Below, one piece after another: positions 33,848 to 45,530 of a stretch of 64,000 nt of DNA (its first letter is position 1; each line of letters opens with the position of its first letter). The notes below the pieces were generated by a model. It had not been told where the DNA came from. It worked only from the letters and a program-made list of their open reading frames with translations, and ran no database searches. The stretch comes from Magnaporthiopsis rhizophila (Eukaryota; Ascomycota; Sordariomycetes; Magnaporthales; Magnaporthaceae): positions 124,001 to 188,000 of the forward strand of contig PYSS01000040.1 in NCBI GenBank assembly GCA_003049465.1. Reading direction: 5' to 3'. The translations under genes were made by a program, and so were the position numbers.

Positions 33848-35538
33848 ATGGCTGCACCCGCCGTCCAGAACCCCCCGGCCCCCGCCGAGTCCAAGTCGGC
33901 CAAGAAGAAGAAGGCCAAGGCCGCCTCGCGCGCCGAATCCCCCGCTCCCGCTTCCACCCCGGCCGAAAAACCCAGCTCGGTTGCTGGCGATGCTGCGCAG
34001 GAAGATGGCGAGAACCCCTACATCAGGGACCTCCAGAAGTGAGTCCGCCGTCAGTCCTGGCTCGCGTCTGCCGCAGCCCCAGCTGACAATCAGAATAGGA
34101 ACATCCGCAACGTCAACAAGAAGATTGTAGGCACCTCTCCCTCTTTCCCTTCCCTGCCACTTCCCCGCACGCCCTAGCTAACATTTTGTTTCCTCCTCAG
34201 CAAAACATCTCCAAGACCGATGCCGTGGTGGCCGAGAACAAGGACAAGTCCCTGGATGAGCTTGTCAATCTAAGGATCATCAACGCCGACCAACGGGCTT
34301 CCATCCTCAACAAGCCGCGACTTCTGGCCCAACTTGCCCAGTACGAGGAGCAGCTGGCTCAGTACAAGAAGATCGACCTCGAGTACCGCACGCGTGCCGC
34401 CGAAATCAAGGCCGAGGTGGAGAAGACCCTGACCCAACAGCACGAGAAGGACAAGAGCGAGGCCGTGGCGGAGATTAAGAGCGCGGCGGAGGCGGAGTCC
34501 AAGAAGCTGCTGCACGACAGTCTGCTGGTCCTGTCTCAGTTCCTCCGCCTCGCGGCCGCACGACGCGGCGAGGAGCATAGCAGCGAGCTCGACGAGAACC
34601 GTGCTCTCGAGGGTGTCCTCCTGCAGGTCTACTCAGGTGACGAGGAGGGTGTTTCGACCATGCTCAAACTGGTCCACGGCTCTGACGAGCGGACCAAGAG
34701 CGTGACGGGAGACGAGCTCCAGGCAACCTGTGCGTCACACCTTCCCGCCCACTATAAATATCCGTTGCCGAGTCTGAGCTAACGCACCTGCTTTTCGTTA
34801 GTTGCCCAAGTAAAGGATGCGGCTATTGCCCACGCAGTCCCCCTGTTCCCATCTGGCGAGGAGCCTGCCGCCGAGAGCGCGGCCGAAATCGGCACCGACC
34901 CCACTGTCGCTAACGCCGGCCTGACTGAGATCGATGCCGGTACCGACGTCGCCCTCACCAACGGCAACCACCCTGAGGAGGCTGCCCCCACAGTGCCCGC
35001 CAATGCCGAGGTCGCCGACCAGGCCGCCAACGCCAGCGCTGAGGCCGCCCAGTGGGATACTGGCAATGCCAGCATGACTGCCTCGCAGGAGTGGGTTAAG
35101 GTTCCCGAGAACCCAGCCGAGACGGACACGGGACCGGACACTGCCCCTGCCGTCCAGGCTAACACCCAGTCGTGGGCTGATGACGCCACTGAGAACGCCG
35201 CAGATGTGAGCTATCTCCTGGCTCTATAATTCCCAACTCCGACCCCTATGCGTGTATTTGGAAACCCGTCACTGACATGGCGCTTCTGCGTTCCTTTGCA
35301 GGCCCCTGCTACTCCCACCGATGCCAACGATGGCTTCCAGTCGGTGCCGGGACGCAACCGCGGTCGCGGAGAGGGAGGATGGCGCGGCCGGGGTAACTAC
35401 CGTGGCCGCGGGAACTTCCGTGGTGAGGGCCGCGGACGTGGCCGTGGTGGTCGCGGCCGTGGCGGCGATCGTGGAGGCGATCGTGGAGGCGATGGCTCTT
35501 TCCGTGGACAGCAGCAGCGCCGGGGTGATGATGCTTAG
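33848..35538 (+). CDS. YAG7-like protein with C-terminal RGG motif (RNA-associated)
   Basis: Predicted 462 aa. Exons are 33848-34038, 34099-34126, 34201-34729, 34802-35205 and 35302-35538, with a sum of 1389 nt. Residues 1-60 are Lys/Ala/Pro-rich. The conserved part (residues about 64-250: NPYIRDLQKNIRNVNKKI, then SLDELVNLRIINADQR and a long coiled coil) matches fungal YAG7-type proteins with Caprin-like dimerisation. An acidic Ala/Thr-rich linker contains WDTGNASMTASQEWVKVP. The C-terminal about 60 residues are an RGG/RG box (WRGRGNYRGRGNFRG), a usual RNA-binding and arginine-methylation region. The second exon is only 28 nt. The family is cytoplasmic and ribosome- or mRNP-associated; its precise role is poorly known. 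The call is good at family level. Confidence 0.82.
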
Positions 35539-36611
35539 TGAGCAATCGCCAGCTCCTCGCAGCGTCCGATTCGGCAGTCAACGCAAGGGCATTATCGCAT
35601 AAAAAAAACTTCGAGAGGGACCTACAAGCCAGGTTCTCTCTTCCTCCCTTTTCTTTTCTCCAACTCTCATCATCACATCATGCGTCGGCGTATCGGGGCA
35701 CAAAAGCGACAGCGGAAAATCGTGCGTCTTTTTGCTACGCGGTCGGGTTTTCCAGCCATCATGAACCAACCTGGTTTTGCTGGTTTTTGCTTTGTCATAT
35801 TTTCCCTTGTTCTCCCTATCTCGATGCTCGAACTCCTCCCCGTCGATCAGACTCACTTAATGTGTCAGCGGCGTCCCTTTCTAGGGACGTGTGCTGCCCC
35901 ATATTGTACTATTACCCTACTTTTTTTTCTTGTTGATTGCCACGCGATGAGCCAGACCTGGACGGCGGGACGAGCTACGAAACGACCTTCTTCTCTTTTG
36001 GTTGGGCTCATCCCACGCGCCGACCACCTATCACACACTCCGCCTGCAAGGATCACCCTTCCTTGGGCTTGCCGCCGCCTACTGTGTTGTTAGTGTGTTG
36101 GCTTTTGTTTTCCCTTTTCGCTACTAGTTCTCACTGCTCGAGATTGTGTCTTGTTGCGGCGTGGTAGCCTTGGGACTATGTGTAAATAGCATCATGCATA
36201 TATCGAGATCTGGAAGGAAGACGAGATCGATGGGAGCAGACTACAAACAAACTAAAAAGATAATGCCCAAATCATCGGTCGTTGGCACTCGTACATCATG
36301 CACGTCTGTGGTCTGCGCTACTTTTCCCCACGTTCAGCACCAGAAGACGTCTGTTCGAGTCTTTATATTCCTTGAAGAGTTTCGTCCACATGCGTCTAGG
36401 ATAAAGCCATCATTGAGCAGGACTCCTCGATTAAGTGATGTCATCGATTCTGTCTCGCAACGACTACCTAGCCTGGCAACGTATCTACCTCCAAAGGTAG
36501 GTTGTCCAGCCACCATTTAGTTCCGTACAAAAGCCCATCCGAGAATGGGCGAACTATTGCCTCGCGGGTGATATTCTCGCCGATACCAATATCTTTGCTA
36601 CTCCCCTAACC
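35539..36611. other. Intergenic between convergent YAG7-like and SKI8 genes
   Basis: Short overlapping frames without motifs. It is likely 3' UTRs; no RNA gene is recognised. Confidence 0.55.
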
Positions 36612-37914
36612 TCACCCACTCCCACTAGCCTCCCGATAGAATGTGATGGCGCCCCTCGCGCCCGCAGCACAAAAGCCCTCGGGAGCCCGGCCGGGCGGCT
36701 TGGGCAGCCAGCGCACGGCCCAGATGGTCTGGTCGCTCTCGGAGTGGGTGGCGACGCAAGCCCCCGTCTCGACGGACCAGACGCGGACGCGGCCGTCGAA
36801 GGAGCCCGACAGCAGCCACTCGCCCGTGTGGCTCCAGTCGAGCGACATGACCCAGGCCGACGCGGGGCCGGGGGAGAGGCTGGCGACGTGCTCGCCGTTG
36901 CGCGTGTCGTAGATGGCGATTATTCCGGCGTCGCCGGCGGCGGCGAGGCGGGTGCCGCCGGGGGAGAAGCAGACTGCGCGGATGGGTTTGGAGAGACCTG
37001 TTTTTTTTTTTTTTTCTCCCTCCCTGTGAGTGAGTGTTGCAAGACGTTTTTTTGTTCTGGCAAAAGGGTTACTCACCCGTGAGCGAATATATCAGCCTGC
37101 CCGATACGTTGTTGAAGACGTAGACGGTCCCGTTCTCATGACCGCTGGCGGCGAAGCGGCCGTCCGGGCTGAGGTCGACGCACATGCCGAAGCTGCCGTC
37201 GGCGCCCGACGCCGCCGTCTCGTATAGGTGCACGGCCCGGCCCGCCACCACGTCCCACACGGCCACCTTGCCGGCCTCGGACGAGCAGGCCAGGAACTGC
37301 TCGTCCGCGCTCAGCGCCACGGCCCACACGCGCGCCGCCGCCGTCGACTTGTTGGCCTCGCCGCCCCACGGCCGCACGGTCGCGTGCTCCGTCCAGCTGT
37401 TGTCGCCGGACTGGATCCAGATTTTGGCGTCCTGCCCGAACCCGGCCGACGCCAGCACCTTGCCCGGCCCGCCCCGGCCCGTGGCCAGGTGGTGGCAGCC
37501 GTGGCTGTGGGCCTTGGGGATCTCAATAGCGGCAACGGAAGTGGCGGAGGCAGAAGCTGCGTTTGCGGTCGGGCCGTCGTCTACGGGCGCAGAGGAGGGC
37601 GGACGGTGCATCTTGATGGTCGAGCCGCCCGACGCGGAGAAGACGCCGTCGGCCGTGGCGGCGAGGGCGAAGATCTCGGATGGGTGGGCTGCCCTGAGTT
37701 GGTTATTTTTTATTTTTATTTTGTTGACAATTTTTAGTTTACAGCTGGCTCGATGCCGCCCGGCGCAATACACATGAGAGTTCACTGACCATCGTCAATG
37801 GTATGGACCGTGAGGTATTGCTTGGACTATGTAGTGTTGGCATGTCAGCCAGGTGCTGCAGCTACAGGCAGCGAGCGCTCTTCTCGAGCCCGCTGTCCGG
37901 TTCTTGCGTACCAT
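36612..37914 (-). CDS. SKI8: SKI8/REC14 WD40 protein of the Ski complex
   Basis: Predicted 345-aa WD40 beta propeller. Ski8 joins Ski2 and Ski3 to feed mRNA to the cytoplasmic exosome, and as Rec14 helps Spo11-dependent meiotic breaks. Exons are 37914-37912 (the ATG alone), 37826-37790, 37688-37077 and 36997-36612; the sum of 1038 nt is a multiple of three. The joined N-terminus MSKQYLTVHTIDDAHPSEIF is characteristic of the family. WD-type ends such as VAVWDVVAG, IAIYDTRNGE and VRVWSVETGA mark the blades. The coding part of exon 1 is only the start codon, followed at once by GTACGC. The last intron ends in about 15 A before CAG rather than in pyrimidines. Both oddities are supported by frame and conservation. 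Confidence 0.9.
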
Positions 37915-38516
37915 GCTGGGCAATCTTTGCGCGCTACCCCAGTAGCCTCAATGTTTCGCTGTTGCTTGTCTTAGCCAGCTCCTCCATGTGGTTTCGTCGC
38001 GGCGTAGCAGTTGGCGAGGAAGAAGGTGGAAAAATGAAAAGAAAGAAAGATGACGTCGGTTGCTTTACTGGGGAAAAGAGTGGGCTGCTACCCCACGAGC
38101 TTGCTGAAAGAACCCCTCCAAGAGCTGAGCTTCCCGCGTCGCGTAAGAAACGCGCGATCTGGGTTGTTTCACCCCACTCTTTATATCTGGACGTACAGCC
38201 GACCTTTTAACATCCAACAGCCCGTCAAACTACACACACGCAGGCCACAAAACAGCAAAGCATACAACACCGAGGATTCCACAGTGGTTACCCACTTGAG
38301 TACCAAGGGTAGTTCGGTCATCATATGTTTTGGGCATTAAAGAAATTCAAAGGAATTGGGATTAAAAGCGGTTGGATGCGGATGTTTTCGCTTTTAAATA
38401 CGGACGCCTCTTTACCGTCCAACTCACATCCCTCTGCTGCGCCTCACCCTATGTAAAAGGTCTACCTAGGCGTAGGTAGGTACTAGTACATGGTGGGTGG
38501 GAAGGTGGTAAAATCG
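37915..38516. other. Intergenic, SKI8 upstream and ankyrin gene downstream
   Basis: No coding potential is recognised. It includes the SKI8 promoter and the 3' region of the ankyrin/C2H2 gene. Confidence 0.5.
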
Positions 38517-41500
38517 TTATTTGAGAAGCCTCGCAACGGATATGTGCCGAAACATCTCCGCAAGGTCTAGCGGCGTGTTCCCTTGCTTATCCATCGCCTC
38601 CTTATTGGCACCCAGCTCCACAAGCAGTTTCACGATCGTTTCGCCCCCGTATTCCGCGGCAAGGTGCAACGGCGTGCTCCTGTCATTATTCCTCGCCTCC
38701 TTATCGGCGCCCAGCTCCACGAGCAGCTTCACGATCATTTCGCGCCCGTATTCTGCGGCAAGGTGCAACGGCGTGCACCCGTTATTATCCCTCGCCTCCT
38801 TATCGGCGCCCAGCTCCATAAGCAGTTTCACAACCGCCTTGTGCCCGTTGACCGCGGCAAGGTATAGCGGCGTGCGCCCAAAATCATCCCTTGTATTTTT
38901 ATTGGCGCTTAGCTCCACGAGCAGTTTCACGACCGCCTTGTGCCCGTTGGCCGCGGCAAGGTGCAACGGCGTACGCCGATCATTATCTTCCGCATCTTTA
39001 TCGGCGCCCAGCTCCATAAGCAGTTTCACGACCGCCTTGTGCCCGTTGACCGCGGCAAGGTGCAACGGCGTACGCTGATCATTATCTTCCGCATCTTTAT
39101 CGGCGCCCAGCTCCATAAGCAGCCTTGCCACCGCCTCGTACCCGTTTTTGGCGGCTTTTGACAGCGGCGTTTGGCCGGCCTTATCCGACAAATCGACGTC
39201 GGCCCCTTTTTCAAGCAGCAGCCTCGTCACCGCCTCGTGCCCGTTTTCGGCGGCTTTTGACAGTGGCGTCCGACCTCTCTCATCCTTCGAATCGACATCG
39301 GCCCCTTTTTCAAGCAGCAGCCTCGTCACCGCCTCGTGCCCGTTTTCGGCGGCTTTTGACAGTGGCGTCCGACCTCTCTCATCCTTCGAATCGACATCGG
39401 CCCCCTTTTCAAGCAGCAGCCTCGTCACCGCCTCGAGCCCGTTTTCGGCGGCTTTTGACAGTGGCGTCCGACCTCTCTCATCCTTCGAATCGACATCGGC
39501 CCCTTTTTCAAGCAGTAGCATAACGACGGCCCTATGCCCTTTACTGGAAGCCATCGATAACGACGTGTGACCATCCGCGTCCTTCGCCTCGACATCGGCC
39601 CCCTTCTCTAGTAGCACCTTGACGACCTCGCCGTGGCCTGCCCAAGAGGCGATCTGGAGGGCGGTACCGTGCTCGCCGACCTGCGCGTTGACGCCCGCCC
39701 CTTTGTCAAGGAGCACTTTGACAATGTCGCTATGACCTGCGTATAAGGCGGCACGCAGGTTGGCCATGCTAACCGGTGTATAGGTGCGGTCGGCCCCGAC
39801 GTCGTGTGCAGATTGCGAGACAATGCCAGATGGAGGCGGACTGCTTGACTCGTCTTGCCGGAGGTGTTGCGAGAATGCTTTGACAACGGATTGCTCCAGC
39901 CAGTCGGGTTCATCGAATCCGGCTTGTTGCTTCCGCTCCTTGACCTCAAGCCATTTTTCGTTGATTGCAGCAACCAGGCGCTCGTCTTCGAGGTCCCAGC
40001 CAGGAATGCTTTGAGCCAGGTCGGGCACATCGTGTGGAAGGACCCAGCTCGACGTCTTGCAATCGCACTCGAGCCGACCACACAGATTGTCAACTGTGTT
40101 GTGTGCGTCGGAATCTGGGTCAAAGCCGTCACCGTCGCTGCTGATATCCCTCAAGTATCCACGCACATCGGAGTTCGCGCCGCTGCCAATGTCGTCGTCG
40201 CTAGCCCCTTCCGTCCTGATTGGGGCCAGAACTAAGGCAACAGATATCAGATGCGCCTTGACGTGGGCTATCAAAGCTTCCTGGGCCTGGGAGGATTGGC
40301 GGTCGGGGAACCGCTGCTCAATTTCCTCGGGGAAACCACCGCAGAACGGACAAGAGTGAAGACCACCATGTTTTCGAATCATGCTATGCTTGACGAGGGC
40401 AGGTCTGTGGGCATCGGAAACTGCGTCACCATGGTGTTCCCGAAGATGGCCGTCGAGCTCTCCCGGACTGGAAAAGGAAACAGTGGCCTGTGGCCCACAG
40501 TGCCAGCATCGCCATGTTGGCGGTGAGTGTTTGTCCTTCAAGTGAGCAAGCCAGCCACTGTACGTATCTGCACATGCGAAGGGCGAGGAGCAGTCTTCCA
40601 GCACGCAGAAGAATGGCTCAAAGTCGCGGACCAAGTGATTCCTAGCCAAGAAATAATCAACATCCATGCCGGGTGCCCTCCGTACTCCATTTGCAAGGAC
40701 TTTACTTACCTCCATTGAGTTTTTTCAAGCCTCTTAGTGCCTTGCCTTTTTTCCACCGTGGCATTCTGGTGTGCTATCAAGTCGTCGGGATAGTTGTGCC
40801 CTGCTTCTCGGACGGGGCAAACAAGCAAGCAGTATGGACATGTGAACGAGAGTTCTCCTGGATCTAGGTTTGGCATCTTGGGAAATTCGCCATGGGAGAC
40901 CTGAATAGACGAGACAGATTCGGCCCGTTCCGCTTTGAACTGAGCAGCCGCGCGCAATCCTTTTGGCTCGAGTTTTGTGACCTCAGTGATGGACAGGATG
41001 ACGCTGGGCTGGACGCGGGAGTGGGACAGATCCATGTCGGCTTGTTGGGGCTCCGGCTGGCCGACGTATTCTGCGGCACGTTTCTCCGGGCTTCCTTGTT
41101 GCTGCCGCATCGGCAATAGAGCCGGGGCTGGCTGGTTCAGAGTGGATATCTTCATCTGATGGCGCTCTAGATACAGGAAACGGATCCGGCGTGAGGCGAT
41201 GGACTCGGCGATGCGATCTACAAGAAAGTCCGGAGCTAGAGGGAGCAAATGCCTTGCCCTCTGAAGCGCACACATGCGGAAAACGTCAAAGACTTGGGAA
41301 TACGTCTTCTGAGCGCGAAAACGCCGGATGCGTTCGGATCGATGCTGCGCGCTCGCGAGACGTAGAGTGAGGGATAGTTGGCGTAGACTGTTGATGGTGC
41401 CGCGCGCGGATGTGAGAGCGGCAGAAGGATTGTGTCCAGTATGCACAGCCTCCTGTTCCTCGACTGCTTTTGAGACGTCGAGACGACCGGAGGATAGAGA

Positions 41501-41949
41501 GGATCGGTCGGATGAATCATCAGACTCGCTGCCGCAGGAAGTGGTATGATCCATTCGCCCGGGCCCGCTGTCGCCCTCGGCCAATGCGTGGACTGTGCGC
41601 TCAGCCTTGTCAGCGTCTCTTTCAAGCATGGAAGACTCGGTTCATGTTGACGATTACCAAGATGGCGCTGCAGTGCGTCGAGGAGCTGTCTGACAAGGCT
41701 GGCAACCTCGGGAGCGTTCTGCAGGCGAGAAGCCAGCGAGTGCTGGCCCTGACGAAATATGCCCATGTTGACGGCCAAGATGTTAAAAGCCGCCATCATC
41801 TCTTCCGTCTCGTATGTGGCGGCACCATCGCTGGCGGAGAGTTCGTGCAGAAGCTTGCGGCACTGCATTGCAGAGTCTCTTAGAACTGCCAGGGCCGCAT
41901 CGGACGGCAAAGGCGCAATCTTCGCATCATCGTCGTCGACATCGCTCAT
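38517..41949 (-). CDS. Ankyrin-repeat protein with C2H2-like fingers and fungal N-terminal helical domain
   Basis: Predicted about 1107 aa. Proposed exons are 41949-41658, 41616-40710 and 40641-38517. The second intron is canonical (GTAAGT to CTAG, 68 nt) and joins KTQWR to NHLVRDFEPFFCVLEDC. The first is only 41 nt and may instead be a one-base frameshift. The N-terminal helical part (MSDVDDDDAKIAPL; AAFNILAVNMGIFRQGQHSL) resembles the leader of fungal C2H2/ankyrin and NLR-like proteins. Several Cys/His clusters follow (FTCPYCLLVCP, FFCVLEDC with HLKDKH, RCWHC with HLREHH, SCPFCGG with HVKAH). About 13 ankyrin repeats end the protein. Three consecutive repeats are nearly identical in DNA. 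It lies back to back with the subtilase gene, with 464 bp between starts. A role as a receptor or regulator in recognition is inferred from architecture only. Confidence 0.82.
39222..39518 (-). repeat. Three tandem 99-bp near-identical ankyrin-coding units
   Basis: Units at 39222-39320, 39321-39419 and 39420-39518 each encode one 33-residue ankyrin repeat containing KDERGRTPLSKAAENG. They differ from one another at only about four positions in total. The preceding unit (39123-39221) is clearly more diverged. This degree of identity indicates recent duplication or conversion within the gene. Confidence 0.92.
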
Positions 41950-42413
41950 GAGGACGGACGGGCGGGGTATGCAGCTGGTATTGACGTCCTGTGATGCAGC
42001 GAGATGAAAACGATGACAAAATTCAAGATGCCGAAGAGCCGTGCGGACTGTCGGGACGTGGCCAAGAGAGCGTCTCGGGTATGCCGTGATTGATGGGGTG
42101 TCTGTGTGCGCAAACGGATGGCAGGCGGGAATCAACCACAGGGGTCTAATGGGGAGGCTATCGCCACCTCCTCTTCAACTGGTGCTCGTCAAACCCCTAC
42201 TTGTGCTCATGGAGGGGATCAAGAGCGCTACGTGGCGTGGCTGCTGTCCATTGGCCTCCGGCGTGAGAGCGGGGTTCTCCTGATGGGAGGCAACAGGAGC
42301 AGGTGCGGCTGAACGGATGAGGCCCCGACCGTCCGCAACCAAGCCCAGTTCACATTCCACGATGCCGCTACAAACTGTCTGTCTACCTTGACGTCGGCGC
42401 CCGCACCAGGACC
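41950..42413. promoter_or_regulatory. Shared divergent promoter region (ankyrin/C2H2 and subtilase genes)
   Basis: 464 bp separate the two start codons, which face away from each other. No coding frame with motifs lies inside. No specific operator can be named. The arrangement permits joint regulation of the two proteins. Confidence 0.5.
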
Positions 42414-45400
42414 ATGCCGCTGTTGAACCTTGCGGCAAGTTTGTTTGCACAGGCCGCGCCCGCGCCCGACAGCGAAGAGCTTTCGTTGCTTCTCAAAGCG
42501 GTTCTGCCCACCTTCATCGCCGCGGTCGACAGAAGGCGCGATGTCCTCCTCGAAGTCGACTCGCCCGAGGCGCCACTGCAGTCAACCCAGTCGTCGGACA
42601 AACTACTCGCGGACTTTTACCTCCGTCTATACGTCGGCCTGATGAATCTGCAAGCCGTCCTCGTGCAATGGAGCCCAGAAGATGTGATTCAGAGTTCCTC
42701 GACGGAGGAGGACCAAATGAAACGGCTCCTCGGGGCCGTCCTGTCGTGCCTTGAGGAGCGTTTCTTGTCGCGCAAGGAAAAGAACGCCGGCCCCGCGTTC
42801 AAGCGCCTCGGCATCGAGCAGACGTGTGGCACGACCCTTTGGAAACTGCGAGCCCTCAGAAATTCCAAGAGAATGCCTGCGAGGGACGAGGAGATGCCCG
42901 AATCCTACCTCCGCGACATCGACCTCGTCGTCCGCCTCGAAACCAGAAAGGCTGCCAAGCGGGATGAGCTGCTGCGCGTTGTCGAGGCGGCGTTTGAGTT
43001 CTTCACCGGGATACAGCTCTTCGCCGGAGAGCCAAGCTCGTCCTGTCCCCTGCAGTACCTCAGCTACCCCATGAAGTACGTCTCGAAGAGGACAAAGGTC
43101 CTTTTGGGCGTCGTTCAGTCGAAATGGTCCTGTCAATGCGATGGCAGCCCGTCGCACGTCAGTCGCAAGGCCCGCTTGAACCTCACACAACACCAGCGCT
43201 TCGATACGGCACCCGTTCGAGGGGCAAGACCGTCGGATGATGTGCATTGGTATCGTATCTTCTTCCCGACAACTGCCCGCGAAACCGAATGGCAAGACAC
43301 CGATATTGCAGTGGACTCCCGGGAGTGAGTGTGTCAATATCTGGTTCTGCGTCTTTATAAGCCATCAACACTGACACCTCTGACGGCATAGACGCCTAGA
43401 CACGGCCCACCAAAAGATCGGTGGTGATCTCTGTGGGGTTATAAGCAACGTAAAGCCCAAGATACGCCCGTGCATGGCCGTGTGGGCGAAAGAGCTGTGG
43501 CGACTCCAACCTGGCATTGAGGAACGCCGTTCCGTGTTGACGCAGATCAAAGAGACGGAGTTTGTGTCCCTCTCGGAGCTACTCCTTCAACAGTCATCTC
43601 ATGGTGGTGGTCGTTCATCGAAAAGATCATCACTCGGACTTGCTCCCTGGCGGCCCAAAGATCGCCTGATCCTATCATTCATCTTGGCGACAACTTTACT
43701 ACACCTCTCTAAAATCAATGTCCCGGGTCTTAAACTGGACCTTACCAGCGACAGCATCTGCTTCCTCCGACCACCCAGGCGCGCGCTTCCGGATATTACC
43801 AGGCCATACCTCACAGTCAGCTGCGCTCCCCGGTCTTCGACACCCCAGCAACTGTCATCTTCGACATGGAACCAACCCCACCGCTTTCCTAACATTCTAG
43901 CACTTGGAATACTCTTACTCGAGATTGAGCGAGGTGTCCCAATCGAGCTGGACACATCCCAAGATCCATGTGTGGAAGCCATAACGGAACTCGATCGTTG
44001 GACCCAGTCATCAAGTCTATTAGAAAAGCGGTCAGTTCCAGAGGGCCTTCGTCATGCCATGGCAGCATGTATCCAACCGAAGCAGTTTAAGACACACAAC
44101 CTCGACAAAAACAACATTCGAGATGACGATGTCCGGAGATACATCTTTGATCGGATACTCTACCCGCTTGAGGAGGCCCTCTTCACGGCATATGAGATCA
44201 AGCCGCACATGCTCCTTGTGGATCCAGAGCAGCAGAACAAGGCAGTTTCCGGGCTGTGGGGCTCTTTTGATGGCGAAGAGGATGGCGAAGTGGACGAGTA
44301 CCAGTGAGCGCCCCTCAACCTGTCGGCCATGTCTTGAGGTCTTCGCTAACACAAGTACCACCCCATAGCCGAGCCGCGGCAAAGGAATGGATGACGAATC
44401 TGGAAGGCGTGCATGACCTTGTGTACGCGTGTCAGGACCGATGTGAGCAGCTCGCTCAACGTGGAGGATCGGATCCGAGAGCAGAACGCGTTAAGATCGC
44501 AGTGCTGGACACCGGACTACAACTTCCCACAAATCTTCACGTGAACTATGTGAAAGACGAGAGAATCCTCATTAACGAGTCGAAAAGCTTTGTGGGCAAT
44601 ACTGACAGCGTAGCCTCTCAGCAGAATCGGGACTGGGACCAGGACTGTGACGGCCATGGCTCTCGCGTGGGCGCGATCATCCTCCGATGTGCACCCTGTG
44701 CCGACCTGAACGTCGCAAAGGTGTTCCAGACCAGACAGGACCTGACGAGTCCTGATTTAGCTGACCAAGTCCACCAGCGAATCACCGAGGTGTGTACGCC
44801 AGTCTTTTGCAGTCTTTTTTCTTCACCATCTGCAACGCATAGCAGCAGAGCGAGCGAGTGCTCACCCAGTTATGTCTAGGCCATTGATCTGGCGACGAAT
44901 GTCTGGAAGGTCGACATGATTGTCATGTGCTTTGGATTCGACCAGCCTATACGACCAATCCGCGATGCGATCGATAGAGCCACCAAGACAAGAAAGCCGC
45001 CACTGTTCTTCGCGGCGACTCGGAACAACGGGGCTCACCGGGAGGTGGCCTGGCCAGCGAGCGATTTTTCGGTGATCGGCATCAGCTCTACGACCGCAGA
45101 GGGAGAAGCATCGCCTTTCAATTCGCGTGAAAGGAGCGACGCGTACCCTATCCTCTACGCATTCGGGCAGAGCGTCCCGGTCAGCGTTGCTACTCCCGAT
45201 GATCCCACGCGGTTCGAGTTCAGGCACTTCTCCGGAACCTCATACGCGACGCCCATAGCAGCGTCGCTTGCCGCCACCCTGTTGGGCTCTGTCAGGATGC
45301 TTCTCAAGGCGTCTTCACCAGGAGACCGCGCACGCTTCGCGCACGTTCCTGGCGATCTGCAGGAGAGCCGTGGCATGCTACGGGTGCTGCTGAACCACAT

Positions 45401-45530
45401 GCAGAGCGAGCACGTCAGCGGGCAGAAGAGTCTCCTCCCGTGGAACTTCCTCCGCCTAGACATGATAAAGGAGAACAAGCTTCTGAAAGAGGTAGACGCG
45501 GCCATAAATGGGAAGCTGTCTTGGGACTAG
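42414..45530 (+). CDS. DUF7580-like domain fused to subtilisin-like (S8) serine protease; HET-Q2-like
   Basis: Predicted 964 aa. Exons are 42414-43324, 43392-44303, 44369-44789 and 44880-45530 (sum 2895 nt). Residues about 1-600 resemble the fungal DUF7580 region: helical N-terminus, then a degenerate kinase-like part with PKDRLILSFILATTLLHLS and FPNILALGILLLEIERG. Residues about 645-964 are a subtilase with an intact triad: Asp655 in IAVLDTGL, His704 in DGHGSRVG, and Ser869 in SGTSYATP. The oxyanion Asn is in AATRNNGA. There is no signal peptide or propeptide, so it is intracellular. This is the architecture of fungal death proteases such as Podospora HET-Q2. A gasdermin-like gene follows 1 kb downstream in the same direction and is the obvious candidate substrate. 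All residues needed for activity are present. Confidence 0.88.
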
